Assembly: GCA_963682055.1 (NCBI GenBank)
Contig: OY821747.1
Coordinates: 23,744,126-23,808,125, forward strand
From: Primula veris
Taxonomy: Eukaryota > Streptophyta > Magnoliopsida > Ericales > Primulaceae
Length of the DNA: 64,000 bases
Direction of reading: 5' to 3'
The position numbers and the translations under genes are program-made. Below, piece after piece: positions 36,001 through 46,756 of this stretch. The notes under the pieces are model-generated. The model did not search any database. It saw nothing but the letters and a program-made list of their open reading frames with translations, and was not told where the DNA came from. Within the stretch, counting starts at the first letter, position 1. Each line of letters begins with the position of its first letter.

Positions 36001-37132
36001 CATTCTACAAAATTGGGCAAACCCCAGATAAATTTAAACACAACAGAATAAGTAATTACATGTGTATGTATATGCGTAAATAAATATATTTATAAATACA
36101 AGAAATTGGGAAAAACCCAGATAAATTCCAGCAGCCTTGTGTATGAATGCATGTGTAAAGTAAACTAAGCCGGGTTTCTCTCTAATTCAGAAAACCTCGA
36201 CACATTAAGCGGGGTTTTTCTAACACTACAACAATTCCAGCTTATATGCCTAAACTCTGCAACCAAACAGGTTTCTAGTAAAAATCCAGATAAATCCTAG
36301 CAGTAATATGTATGAATATAACCTCTATTCTACAAAACTAGGCAACCCAGGTTAAAAAAAATCTAACATAACATATTAAGTACATGTGTAAACATGTGTG
36401 CATATATATATAGAGAGAGAAAAGGGATAGTATTATACGAATTCGACGAAAGCCTGGTTACGATTAGCACCGACACCGCACTTGGTATTAATAATGGGAC
36501 CAAAGGGTTTACCGAGCTCGATAAGCTCGTCCTCTGTACACTCCCATGGCAGGTTACGAAGGTGTAACACCTTTGATAGTATCTGTGTGCTCCTAAACTG
36601 CCCTGACATCTCCTGGGAGAGACAGAGAGATGAGGTTTTTGGGTTTGAAACTTAGGATGGGAAGTGAGAGCAAAAAAGTTGTTTAGTACCTGTAATAATG
36701 AGTATTACCAACTCGGTACCAATATGGGTCCCAACCTACTAATTTTCGTACAATTATGGGAGTAATGTTTAACAAAATCACAAAAATGTAGTCACATAAC
36801 TGCAACTGCAATTTCATCGATTTAAGCAGTCGTGCCCTAAAATATAGTACGGCTCAAATTGGGTAAAGTTAGTAGAAACTAACAACTACCCACATACCAA
36901 AAAGGCAAATAAATAATCAAAAGAGCCCTAAAAACCCAAATCTGAGCAAAATTCAGAAAAACCCACTTACCCTAAATTGCAGAAGCTAATATTCTAGTGT
37001 ACAGCTAAAATTGGGCCAAATTCCAACAAACTAACAACTGCCCACATAAAAACTAGCTACTAATTGCTCATATATGAAGGAAAGTCACACAAAAAAAAAA
37101 AACTATAAAAAAAACCCAGATTGCAAATAAAG

Positions 37133-37164
<32 letters not shown>

Positions 37165-37345
37165 GGTATTGTACGAATTCAACGAAAGCCTGGTTACGAT
37201 TAGCACCGACACTCAACTTGGTGTTGATAATGGGACCAAAGGGTTTACCGAGCTGGATAAGCTCATCCTCTGTACACTCCCATGGTAAATTACGAAGGTG
37301 TAACACCTTTGATGGTATCTGAGTGCTCCTGAACTGCCCTGACAT
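30065..37345 (-). CDS. PTB3: Polypyrimidine tract-binding protein homolog (PTB3-type), ten exons
   Basis: Minus-strand exons: 37175-37345, 32870-33079, 32068-32130, 31911-31984, 31732-31827, 31081-31138, 30903-31007, 30730-30811, 30502-30614, 30065-30289. They join in frame to 1197 bases (398 residues plus TAG). Three RRM domains: RRM1 about 12-90 (KVLHLRNLPWECTEDELI, NQAFVEF), RRM2 about 105-190 (GNVLLVSIEGVEAGSVSIDV, VFSSFGFVHKI, FQALIQF), RRM3 about 237-324 (NSCVLLAAIENMQYAVTVDV, VFSSYGTVQKI, TQALVQY). A Pro/Gln/Gly-rich tail ends GQHPYYG. Plant PTB proteins bind pyrimidine-rich RNA and regulate alternative splicing, in nucleus and cytoplasm. Intron 1 is 4.1 kb and repeat-filled. A second intact copy of exon 1 lies inside it at 36439-36609, so the N-terminus could come from either. 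No coding lesion seen; probably functional. Confidence 0.9.
34222..34467. mobile_element. hAT-type MITE with GGTTCGGTTCGG repeats
   Basis: Termini TAGGGCTGG and CCAGCCCTA are inverted repeats, and an 8-bp target duplication TGCATGAA sits at 34214-34221 and 34468-34475, both characteristic of hAT elements. The 246-bp body is made of CGGTTCGGTTTTT and GGTTTCGGTC repeats on both strands and is largely self-complementary. It lies in intron 1 of the PTB gene. Confidence 0.9.
35275..35370 (-). pseudogene. Decayed copy of PTB exon 1
   Basis: Plus-strand TACGAATTCGACAAAGGCCT with GGTT matches the 3' end of both intact exon-1 copies, including the GT donor after GAATTC on the minus strand. Similarity then fades (TAGTGCCGCCGCAAGG against TAGCACCGACACCGCA). 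The reading frame and start are lost. Confidence 0.6.
36439..36609 (-). CDS. Second intact copy of PTB exon 1 (alternative or extra exon)
   Basis: 171 bases, same length and same GAATTC|GT donor as the distal exon at 37175-37345, about 736 bases away. It starts at the same ATG context and encodes the same 57 residues except P11L, Q31E and LS to CG at 44-45. The leader differs: on the minus strand the ATG is preceded by CTCTCTGTCTCTCCCAG|GAG, which reads as a 3' splice acceptor. If used, the segment would be an in-frame 174-base internal exon after the distal exon 1. Otherwise it would be an alternative first exon. No stop or frameshift. Confidence 0.75.
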
Positions 37346-37502
37346 CTCCCGGGAGACTAGACAAATAGATAGAGAGAGATGGGGGTGATGAGGGCTTGTT
37401 TGGTTCTTCAACCTTTTGTTTTTATATTTTTTTATACATTATTTGATAAAATTTCACTTTTTCTACATCCAGTTTAAAAAAAAAAACATTGATTTTATAG
37501 AC

Positions 37503-37969
37503 GGAAAAAATGCTAAAACTGGTATACAACCCTGTAACTTTTTATTTTTTTAGCCATTTTGTATTTAATCTAACAATTTTTTCTAATTTGATATCTAAAT
37601 TATACGTTTTGCTCTAATTTGCTATCCAACCGAATACGTTTTCTGATTTAGTACCCAACCTATAAGTATTCAGTCAAATTAACGGACTCAATATGCCTTC
37701 GCTCATCGGTTTTTAATGCATATTAAGTCATGTTTATTATTGATTAACATACGTGAAATGTTCAATTGTTGTATAAAAAAAATTTAATTGAAACTACTAC
37801 TTAATAATTAATATGCTTGAGTTAAATAAGTTAAAATGAGCGGACGTGTGTCGAGTTGCTTAATTGGAGCGAAAATATATAGGTTGAGTATCAAATTAGA
37901 AAGTATGTCAGGTTGGATAACAAATCATAAAAAGTTGGTAAATTTAATACAATTTTAGCATTTTTCCCC
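37503..37969. mobile_element. Mutator-type MITE
   Basis: Begins GGAAAAAATGCTAAAACTGG and ends ATTTTAGCATTTTTCCCC, inverted over about 20 bases, with a 9-bp target duplication TTTATAGAC at 37494-37502 and 37970-37978. Non-coding, 467 bp. It lies just upstream of the distal PTB exon 1, within the presumed promoter. Confidence 0.9.
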
Positions 37970-37978
37970 TTTATAGAC

Positions 37979-39448
37979 TCGGTTTGGGGTTTATTCACTT
38001 TTAGTACATAGTTTCTTTATTTTTCTCGTTTTATACATTGGTTTCTTTATTTTTCTTTGTTATATCACGATTCCTACTTTTTTTCTTTTCGTAGCTCTAT
38101 TTCTTAAACTTTTTTTTTATCTTGGTTTTTACTTTTTCTTCCTTTTTGTATCCCAGTGTCAGTGGTTGAAAATTGCAAAAAAAAAAGAAAAATATATATA
38201 AAGCAATGTAAAAAAAAAAAGAAAAATTAAGAAGCAAATGTAAAAAAAAAGTAAACAATGGTACAAAACTACAAAGCGTAGTAAAATAAAAAAATCAAGC
38301 TACACAACGAGAAAAAAATAAAGAAATGAAGATATAAAATTATATAAAATCCCCCAGTTTCTAAATAATTGATTTAGCTACTCAGTTTACGAAATTGATT
38401 CATTTTATACATCGTCGTCTATTTCATAAATGGAAAAAAGTCACTCCGTTAATTTTCAAGGGTAATTTGGTAAATACACGGGCTAAATTATTTAGTGTAA
38501 TTATTAATATGCCCATTGTCTAGTTATATAGAGAGAGATGGGGAAAATGAGGCTTTTGGTTATTTAGCCTTTTCTTTTATATTTTTTGATAAATTATTTG
38601 GTCTAGTTATTAGTCCATCTGTCTCTTGTCCTGATTTTATATTGGAGACGTCCAAAATAAGTGTCTATTGTCATTTTTTAATAATTTTTTATTTTATTTT
38701 GTTTGAATATACTTTTTTTTATTATTAAATCATGCCAAATCTACACTTATAGCCTCCTATATAATCAAAGAAATGGTTCTTTTTTGAAAATTTTGCTTTT
38801 TGATAAATAAAAAAAAATTTGTTAAATTTTAAGTGAAATTGATTCAAATGCTTAAATATTAGAGTTTTCAAAGCAGAACACTTATTTTGAGGCAAAACAG
38901 TTAACAAATCTTGAAAATGCTCGCTTTTCCACTAGGCCGATAAAAGTTTGAAAACCCTAGGCAAATGTTTTGTTCTTGTTTGAATCTAGTTTACCGACAC
39001 TTTTTAAACATATTAGACAAATATCCTCGAGCGTGTATTTTGGTTTTCATTAATCCTTATAAAAACTTGTTAACTAAAACCTCGTCACATCTATAGACGA
39101 TTGAAAAAAAATGTATTTTCATTATCGTTGGAATATAACCACTATAACCTCTAAACTCAAACCCATAAACAATAACTTTTCCTTTTTGTAACCCCTAAAC
39201 CAAAACCACTAAACACTGTATCGCTAGATTATACAAATAGCTTTGTTTTGAATTTTTGGTCATGTCAAGTTTTTTTCTTGTAGTAGTTATAAAAATCATG
39301 AAATAATATTTTCGATTATTGGGATGGTTAACGATACTAGATGCTAACCACTCATTAATGAGACATAACTTAAGTTTAAGTACTAAATAATCTGAATGAT
39401 ATTATAAGCAAATTTTTTTTTATAAGGCTACCAGATTTAGTTGGTTAG
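37979..39448. other. Region upstream of the PTB gene and before element D
   Basis: 38520-38605 (AGAGAGAGATGGGG, TTTTCTTTTATATTTTTTGAT) resembles 37370-37450, so a third copy of the PTB upstream segment seems present, without its exon. 38765-38895 matches 12740-12850. 39150-39235 has degenerate CCCTAAA-like phrases (AACCTCTAAACTC, AACCCCTAAACC). 39270-39285 (TTTTTTTCTTGTAGTA) resembles a CACTA terminus. No gene. Confidence 0.5.
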
Positions 39449-39509
39449 TTGGTATCAGAGCCGAGGCTCTTGCATATAGTAATCTAACGATTTAAGAGTT
39501 AAGATCTCA

Positions 39510-41478
39510 ATGGCTAACGTACTTAATTTCGCCTCCGGTATAGCTTCATCTCCCAACACTCCACTGTTTTTTTATGGTTACATTTTTCTTATTGGAATGA
39601 TAGGATGAATATGTTCTTCCAAAGTTATAACGTTAAACTTTGGAAGACCGTAAAAGTAGGATATTCCGTACCTACATCCGAAAATAGTAAGAACCCAATC
39701 CCCGTAGAGGACTTAGATGACGCTCAAATAGAAGCATACTCTACTAACGCCAAAGCGATATACGCTATTGTTTGTGCAATTTCCCCTAATGAGTACACCA
39801 AAAATTCCGCTTGTAAAACAGCTAAGGGTATGTGAGATAAGTTAGTAGTTATGCATGAAGGGGCTAACCAAGTTAAGGAGTGCAAACTCCAAATTCTAGT
39901 GCACGATTATGAACTTTTTAGGATGAGCGAGGGAAAAACTATTTCCGATATGCTTGCTAGATTTACCACTATTACTAACGAATTAACATCTCTTAGTAAG
40001 TGTTTGTCTTGTAAGGAAATGGTTTCAAAGGTGATTCAGAGATTACCGAAAGAATGGGAACCAAAGATCCCCGCAATTCAAGAGGCGCACAAAATGAACA
40101 CATACACTTTTGATGCATTGACGGGTTCACTCATCACTCACGAGATCACCCTCAATAGTCACAAGTCAATCTCGAAAAGGAAGGAGATAGCTTTCAAAAG
40201 AACAACTTGTGACAAAAATGATGAGCTATCCGATGACGACAAAAATTCAATGCAAATCATTCAAATCGTTAAGGAAGTACTAAAGCTTAAAGACAAACGC
40301 AAACATAAAGGTAAATCATCAAATAATTCAGTTATTTCTAACGATTTTGTTTTCTATGCTTGTGGCAAGGAATGACACATGGGGAGAGATTGCACCAAGA
40401 AGTAGATATTCGCTTCAAGCTCTAGCGATAGCTCCGACCAAGATGAAGTCGGTCATCTTGCTTGCTATATGGCCATGGAAGAGAACCATGAACAAAATTG
40501 TTCATCATCAAGCGAAAGTGACAACGATGAGGTAAAAGATTTATCTCATGATGAATTAATTCACATGTGTGGAATTTATTCCGAAAAACTTTCTAAGCTT
40601 GTAGAGAAGGTTAAATCTCTTAAGAGGATGAATCCTTCTCTCAATAAAGAAATAAGATTCTTGAAAAAAGATAAAATTGAAAATGAGTCTAATCCCAAAT
40701 TATCATTTTCGTTTAATGACATTGATGATGAAAAGCAAGACTTGAAATATGAGAACAATACTCTTGTTCTTCAAAAGAAGTTTTTAAAAACCGAGAATGA
40801 TTATTTGAAAAAGAAAAACGATGAGCTTGTCATTACGGTCAAAAAAGTCGAGTTAACAATCTCAAGGTTTTTCAAAGGAAAAACCGTGTTGGATGAAATT
40901 TCGATTGCAACACTTTTGGCTCAAACACAAGCCGCTTTGTCAAATCTTCTAGCATGTCTACAACTCCTATTCCGTTTATACAAAATGTTGTTTTTACACA
41001 AGGGAGCATTTCAAGAGTTTTGCCGAACTCTTGCAATGATAGAAGAGGTTTAGGTTTTCAAACCAAAACCGTTCATCAAACTTCTAAAAATTCCTACAAA
41101 AAATCATATAATTCTTGTTATGCGAAAAAAGGTATGCATTGTGTGTATTGTAGTAGAAATGAGAATATTTCTTCTAGATGTCTTTATCGTTATTGTGTTA
41201 GTAGAAGTGATTTGAAATGGGTAGTAAAGACCCATGTCACTAACAATGTAAGACCCAAAAGAAATTGGGAACCAAAGGACAAAACACGTGTTGTGGTTAT
41301 CTCCGTTCAAAAGGAGAAAATCAATAATTGGTTGACAACACCGGTAAAATTCGTGAAAGTCAAGAAAATCGACTCCACCATAAAGAATAAAGTATCATTG
41401 ATTGACAAAAGTGGAAGACATTCCAATAAATGGTACCACATACTTGGACTTAGAAATGCTCAATACAAATGTCATTAG
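39510..41478 (+). pseudogene. gag of element D, broken
   Basis: UBN2-type Copia Gag. Conserved stretches include PIPVEDLDDAQIEAYSTNAK, ANQVKECKLQILVHDYELF and SDMLARFTTITNEL. ATG at 39510. Lesions: early frameshift before 39605, TGA at 39833-39835 in place of Trp, TGA at 40373-40375 inside the first zinc knuckle (CGKE*HMGRDC), and a frameshift near 40900. The second knuckle reads CVYCSRNENISSRC, having lost its His. Ends NAQYKCH and TAG, as in element C. Confidence 0.8.
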
Positions 41479-41745
41479 AGAGCAGAATTGACATCACATA
41501 TTCGGTACATTATACTCTATAATCATTACATATATGTGATTAGTTGGGTTATATGCATCATGATTACATTTTTCATGTTTTATTATTTCTTTCAAAACCC
41601 TCCACCAAACTCCAATTTTTATTGCACTGATGATGCCAAAGGACGAGAAAAATGCTATTTAGAGAAAAAACGATTTGTTAAACTAAGGATGATATGTTTT
41701 ATACTTGTAAAATCATTATTTTATCATAATCAAAATGGGGAAGAT

Positions 41746-42943
41746 TGTTGAACCACGAGTTCAATAATTAATTTTGATTATAAGCGTGATTATGATTTAA
41801 TGATTTTATAAATCGATGATATAATGTTTGATCTTTTCCAAAAAGAGAAAATGTATATTTCAGGACTTAAAAGGATAGAGCATTCAATAATGAGGCTAAC
41901 AGTTCAAACGGAAGTCGATTCGGAGTCCGAACGAGTACATTACGAGTGTTTCAAAAAGTAGAAAAAATCAGTTCAGAAATCTCGATCCATCAAGATAAAG
42001 TCCATCTATCGAAAATGGTCCAAAAAGTTACAGTTCATTTCGACCCATTTAGATACATGTCGATCGATCGAAAAATACAAGTAACAAATTTTTCCAGAAA
42101 TCTCGATCCATCGAGATTCAGTCCGTTTAAAAAAAATTGGTTTTTGCTCTTTCGAAAATAAACCATTACCCATTGTATAATACACCCAACAACTAAAAAC
42201 GGTCATCTATGGACCAATGGAAATTTTGGTTCTATAAAACACCCCTAATCCCTCTCTAAAATACATCAATCACCATCTCTCTATCTTAAACACAAAAAAC
42301 TCCATTGTTGAACAAAAAAAGCTCAAAAAGGGAAAATGAGGAGAAAAGTTATCAAACTAAACCAACATCAGAAACTCACCAATTAGCTTATTTAGAAGCA
42401 ATAAAATAGTGAGTGTGGTTAGATTGTTGTAACAAAATTGTAAATAGCAAATTTATAAACTCAATTGCGAGTGACTGTTTGGGTAGAAGCTTTTAAGATA
42501 AAGTGTTGCTTAAACGTTCTAGGTTAAATAATTGAGTACTCATAGATTGATGGGGAGTCGTTGACTTGTCTTTTGTGTACTCTTGCACTTGTATCAAGAT
42601 TGTATTCTCGGGTAGAGGGTGAGCAAATCGTTTGATTAGCTCGATAGGATTTGTAATATTGGGAAGAAGATTAGAGTGAAATACTCGGTAAAGTTAATTC
42701 CGAGGAGAGAACGTAGGTGGGTTTGCCGAAACTCTATATATCGTGGTGTCAATCTCTTTACTAACTTATATTATTTGTGATTGTGCGCATGTTTCAATTT
42801 AGTCATAGATTATCTTTGCATATTTATTATCGCAAATATATATTGAGCTAGTTGGGTTGTTAGTTGCGCTTAGAATTTTAATTCCGCGAAAAACGTCTAA
42901 AAGCTTATTTATCCCCTTTAAGCTTTAGTCGCACGGGCCAAAA
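41746..42943 (+). repeat. 3' LTR of element D
   Basis: Starts TGTTGAACCACGAGTTCAAT and ends GCACGGGCCAAAA, matching the element C LTR at both ends and in several internal blocks, but strongly diverged. A region near 41985-42120 has CGATCCATC and CGATCGATCG motifs at the position of the C motif array. Length about 1198 bp. Confidence 0.75.
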
Positions 42944-43012
42944 GTAAATTATGGTGTTATATAGGTTTTACTTATTTATATGCTATTAGAAATATTAGGT
43001 GTGGTTCCAAAC

Positions 43013-44201
43013 TGTTGGCCCGTGTGCGGCTAAACCTTAGAGGGGGGTGAATAAGGTTTCTAGGCGTTTTTGCCTAATTTAAAATTCTAAGCAACTAACC
43101 ACCCAACTAATGCAATTCTTAAGCTTAAGCGTTTTAACAAGAGTCAATAAATTGCTAGGAGTACTAAACGCAAGCAAGAATAAATAATTACAGAAAATAA
43201 AAGTTTAAGGGAAGAAGATGACACCAAGATTTATAGAGGTTCGGCAAACGGCCTACGTCCTCTCCTCGGTACTACCGAGTATTTCACTAAAATAATCTTC
43301 TTCCGGATGTTACAATCCTATCGAGCTAATCAACCGATTAAGCTCCCCCACACTTTATGAGTATCCCGAATGAAAAGACCTAGAGCTTTTAAGCTTCACT
43401 TGCTTACAAAGCCTCTACCCGATCACTCGCTCACAAAAATGAGTTTATAAAATACTCGTTACAATTTTATCAAAAATTGAAACAACACCCACAATCGATT
43501 GCTTCTAAAATAAGCTAATATGTGGTTTCGATGATGTTTGATCTTTGTTGGAGCTTGTATCTCTTTATCTTCAATTTCTCTTTTTTTTTTTCGAAGTATT
43601 TCACCAAAATGGTGATTTTGGGTTTTTGTATATGAGAGAGGTTGAAGGATTGATTGTTATTGTTATTGGTGGTTTGGAAAAGAGATTGGGCTTGTATATG
43701 TAGACCAAATGTCTGTTTTTCTGGGTTATGACCGTTAGAAGTGGTTGAGACTGTTTTAAGCTATTTTCCAGAAAAAGCTGAAAAGCTGTTTTCGAAATCT
43801 ATAGAAAACGATCGATCGTTCTCTACAGTCGATCGGTCGTTTTTCAGAAAACGATCGGTCGTTTCTGAGAAACGATCGGTCGTTTTTTTTTCGACCTGCT
43901 CACTGGAAGAATTTGGACCAAAAACGATCGGTCGTTTTTGTCCAGTCGATCGGTCGTGTTCTTCTGGCCGTTCTCGGTTTTCTCGCTATTCTTCGAATGC
44001 CCATAACTCCTTCGTTTTAGCTCCGATTCTGGTTCCGCTTGAACCTGTGGCTTCATTTTTCTGTGCTCTATCTTTCTGGCATTCTGAAATTTTCATTTAC
44101 TTCTTTTGTAAAAGACAAGAATTATATCATCGAAATCGTAAAATCATTAAAGACATAATCAAAGTTATAATCAAAATCATTATTGAACTCTAAGTTCAAC
44201 A
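43013..44201 (-). repeat. 3' LTR of element C
   Basis: 1189 bp. On the minus strand it starts TGTTGAACTTAGAGTTCAAT and ends CACACGGGCCAACA. Contains the CGATCGGTCG array (43809-43956). Confidence 0.95.
43809..43956. promoter_or_regulatory. Array of CGATCGGTCG motifs in the element C LTR
   Basis: CGATCGATCG at 43809 and CGATCGGTCG at 43830, 43852, 43873, 43925 and 43947, with spacings of 21, 22, 21, 52 and 22 bases. The same array is in the other LTR at 47553, 47574, 47596, 47617, 47668 and 47690. In element orientation it lies about 245-390 bases into the LTR, where U3 enhancers are expected. A regulatory role is inference. Confidence 0.55.
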
Positions 44202-44471
44202 ATCTCCCCCATTTTGATTATGACAAACTAATGATGATTTTACAAGAAAAATATCTCCTCCATTTAAAAAAAAATGCATTTACAACAAATATAATTTTTC
44301 TCCCCCTTTGGCATTATCAAAATGCAATAAAAAATATGGGGTTAATGTGGAGGGTTTTCAACGAAAAACCAAGACATGAAAAATGTTATTATTATGCATA
44401 TTACCCAACTAATCACATATATGTAGATATTAGATTAGAGTATACCGAATATGTGATGTTGAGTCCGCTCG

Positions 44472-46694
44472 CTAATGGCATTTGCATTGAGCATTGCCGA
44501 TTCCAAATAGGTGGTACCATTTGTTGGTATGCCTTCCACCTTTGTCGATCAACGGCACTTCATTCTTGATGGTGGAGTCGATCTTCTTGACTTCCATGAC
44601 TTTTGCCGGTGTTGCCAACCACTTGTTGATTTTCTCCTTTTGAATAGAGATACCTACAACACAAGTTTTGTCCTTTGGTCCCCAATTTCTTTTGGGTCCG
44701 ACATTGTTAGTGGCTCGGGTCTTTACTACCCATTTCAAATTGCTTCTACTAACATGAAAGCGATTTGGGCATTTAGAAGAATTATGCTCACTTCTACTAC
44801 AATGTATGCAATGCCTAGACTTTTTAGTATAACGAGTGTTATACGAAGTTTTGGAAAGGTTTTTCGGAGTATCCAATTTGGTTTTAAAACCTATACCTTT
44901 CCTATCATTACAAGATTTTTGAAAACTCTTGGACGTACTCCTTTTAGGAAAAATAACCTCTTGTTTAGGTGGAATAGGAGTTGTAGAAATATTAGAGGTT
45001 TTAACGAAGCGGGTTTTGTTTGAAGTAGAACCAATGCAATCAAAACCTATACCGCTTTTATCCTTGAAATCTTTTTGACAACTCAAGATGTTATCTAAAA
45101 CGGTTTTACCCTTAGAAAACTTTGAAATTGTTAAATTAAGTTTTTCAATGGAAATGACAAGATCGTTGTTTTTAGTTTTCAACGATTCATTCTCGGTTTC
45201 TAAAACCTTGACCTTGTCATTTAAGTTAAAAGCATGAGAACTCAAAACCTTGTTTTTGCTTTTAACTTTATCGAAAGCATCCTTTAACTCTTCAAAATTT
45301 TCTAATAAATCACAATCTAAAGAAGATGGTTTTGAAAGAGTTTTAGTAAGTCTAGAGACTTCACATTTAATAAAATTGATCTCGGTTTGTAAAGACTTAT
45401 TATGAATGACGAGATCATTGTTTTTATCTTTTAAGTCTTCATTTTCGTCATCTACATCATGTAAGGAAAATGACGATGTTGGAATAGACTCATTTTCATT
45501 TTTATCTCTTTTCAAGGATCTTATTTCTTTATTGAGAGAAGAATTTATCCTTTTAAGAGATTCAAGCTTATCCGAAAGTTTAGGAAATTTTTTAGAATAA
45601 ACATCGCACATATGAAGTAATTCATCATAAGAAAGATCATTTACCTCATCGGCTTTGCTTTCACTTTCGCTTGAAGATGATTGGTTAGGCTCATTGTTGT
45701 CTTCCAAGGCCACATAGCAACCAAGGTGAGCGACTTCATCTTGGTCGGAGCTATCGCTAGAGCATGAAGCGGATATCTTCTTCTTTCATTTGCTCTTGCG
45801 ATTCATGACGCAATCTCTCGCCATGTGTCTTTCATTACCACAAGTGTAGCAAACAAAATCGTTAGAATAAATTGAATTATTTGACGATTTACCTTTATGT
45901 TTGCGGTGGTCTTTTAGCTTGAGTATTTCCTTGACGATTCGAATGATTTGCATTGAATTTTCGTCGTCATTGGATAGCTCATTCCTTTCGTCACAAGTTG
46001 TTCCTTTGAAAGCTATCTCCCTCTTTTTCGAGATTGTCTTGTGACTATTGAGGGTGATTTCGTGAGTGAGGAGTGAACCCGTCAATGCATCAAGGGTGTA
46101 GGTGTTCATATCATGTGCCTCTTGAATTGCGGTGACCTTCGGTTCCCATTTCTTTGGCAAGCTTCGAATCACCTTTGAAACCATTTCCTTACATGACAAA
46201 CACTTACCAAGAGACATTAATCCGTTAGTAATAGTGGTAAATCTAGCAAGCATATCGGAAATAGTTTCACCCTCGCTCATTTTAAAAAGCTCGTAGTCAT
46301 GAACTAATAGTTGGAGTTTGCAATCCTTAACTTGGTTAGTCCCTTCATGCATTACTACTAGCTTATCCCACATACCCTTAGCGGTTTTACAAACGGAAAT
46401 TTTGTTGTACTCGTTAGGAGAAACGGCACAAACAATAGCGTACATCGCTTTGGCGTTAGTAGAGTAGACTTCTAGTTGAGAGTTATCTAGGTCTTCTACG
46501 GGGATTGGGTTTTCGCTATTTTCGTGTTTAGGAGCGGAATATCCTACTATAATAATTTTCCAAAGATTAACGTTATAGCTTTGTAGGAACATACTCATCC
46601 TATCCTTCCAATATGAATAATTTACCCCATCAAAATATGGTGGAGTATTGGGTGATGAAGCAATAGCGGAAGTAAAATTATATAGATTAGCCAT
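44472..46694 (-). pseudogene. gag of element C, one in-frame stop
   Basis: A single frame of 741 codons including the final TAG, interrupted only by TGA at 45786-45788 (probably from CGA). The first part (302 residues from ATG 46694) is a UBN2-type Gag ending in a zinc knuckle CYTCGNERHMARDC. The second part (413 residues if restarted at 45713) is Lys/Glu-rich with long coiled-coil-like stretches and a second knuckle CIHCSRSEHNSSKC. It ends NAQCKCH and TAG, the same end as in element D. Gag assembles the particle that packages retrotransposon RNA. Readthrough or a restart could still give both halves; otherwise only the N-terminal half is made. Confidence 0.85.
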
Positions 46695-46756
46695 CGGGAT
46701 CTTAACTCTAGAATCGTTAAATTCCTATATGCAAGAGCCTCGGCTCTGATACCAAT

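Larger units (their letters stand above)
33080..36438. repeat. Diverged repeats filling intron 1 of the PTB gene
   Basis: A phrase like AAGTATGTATGCATAATGTT with GTTACAGGC, followed about 15-20 bases later by TTGGGCAAACT.AGATG and AGCAGCATTG, occurs near 35383 and 35843. Weaker versions lie near 33690, 34115 and 34870. The phrase AACTAACAACT.CCCACATA also occurs twice (about 36870 and 37025). This suggests repeated segmental duplication of the exon-1/intron-1 region followed by decay. Confidence 0.6.
39449..42943 (+). mobile_element. Gag-only Copia-type retrotransposon D, 5' LTR missing
   Basis: Starts with a primer site TTGGTATCAGAGCC (initiator-Met tRNA), followed by gag and a short 3' region. 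The purine tract near 41733-41745 (AAAATGGGGAAGAT) leads into a 3' LTR (41746-42943). No protease, integrase, RT or RNase H is present. No sequence like the LTR end GGGCCAACA precedes the primer site, so the 5' LTR is lost or unrecognisable. Same layout as element C, including the end of gag and the spacer after it. Confidence 0.8.

Noticed and set aside
39150..39235. Interstitial telomere repeat
   Set aside because: Only scattered AACCCCTAAACC-like phrases, no run of CCCTAAA units.
44511..45023. 170-codon plus-strand frame
   Set aside because: Antisense of the element C Gag, whose frame is supported by the zinc knuckle and homology to element D.
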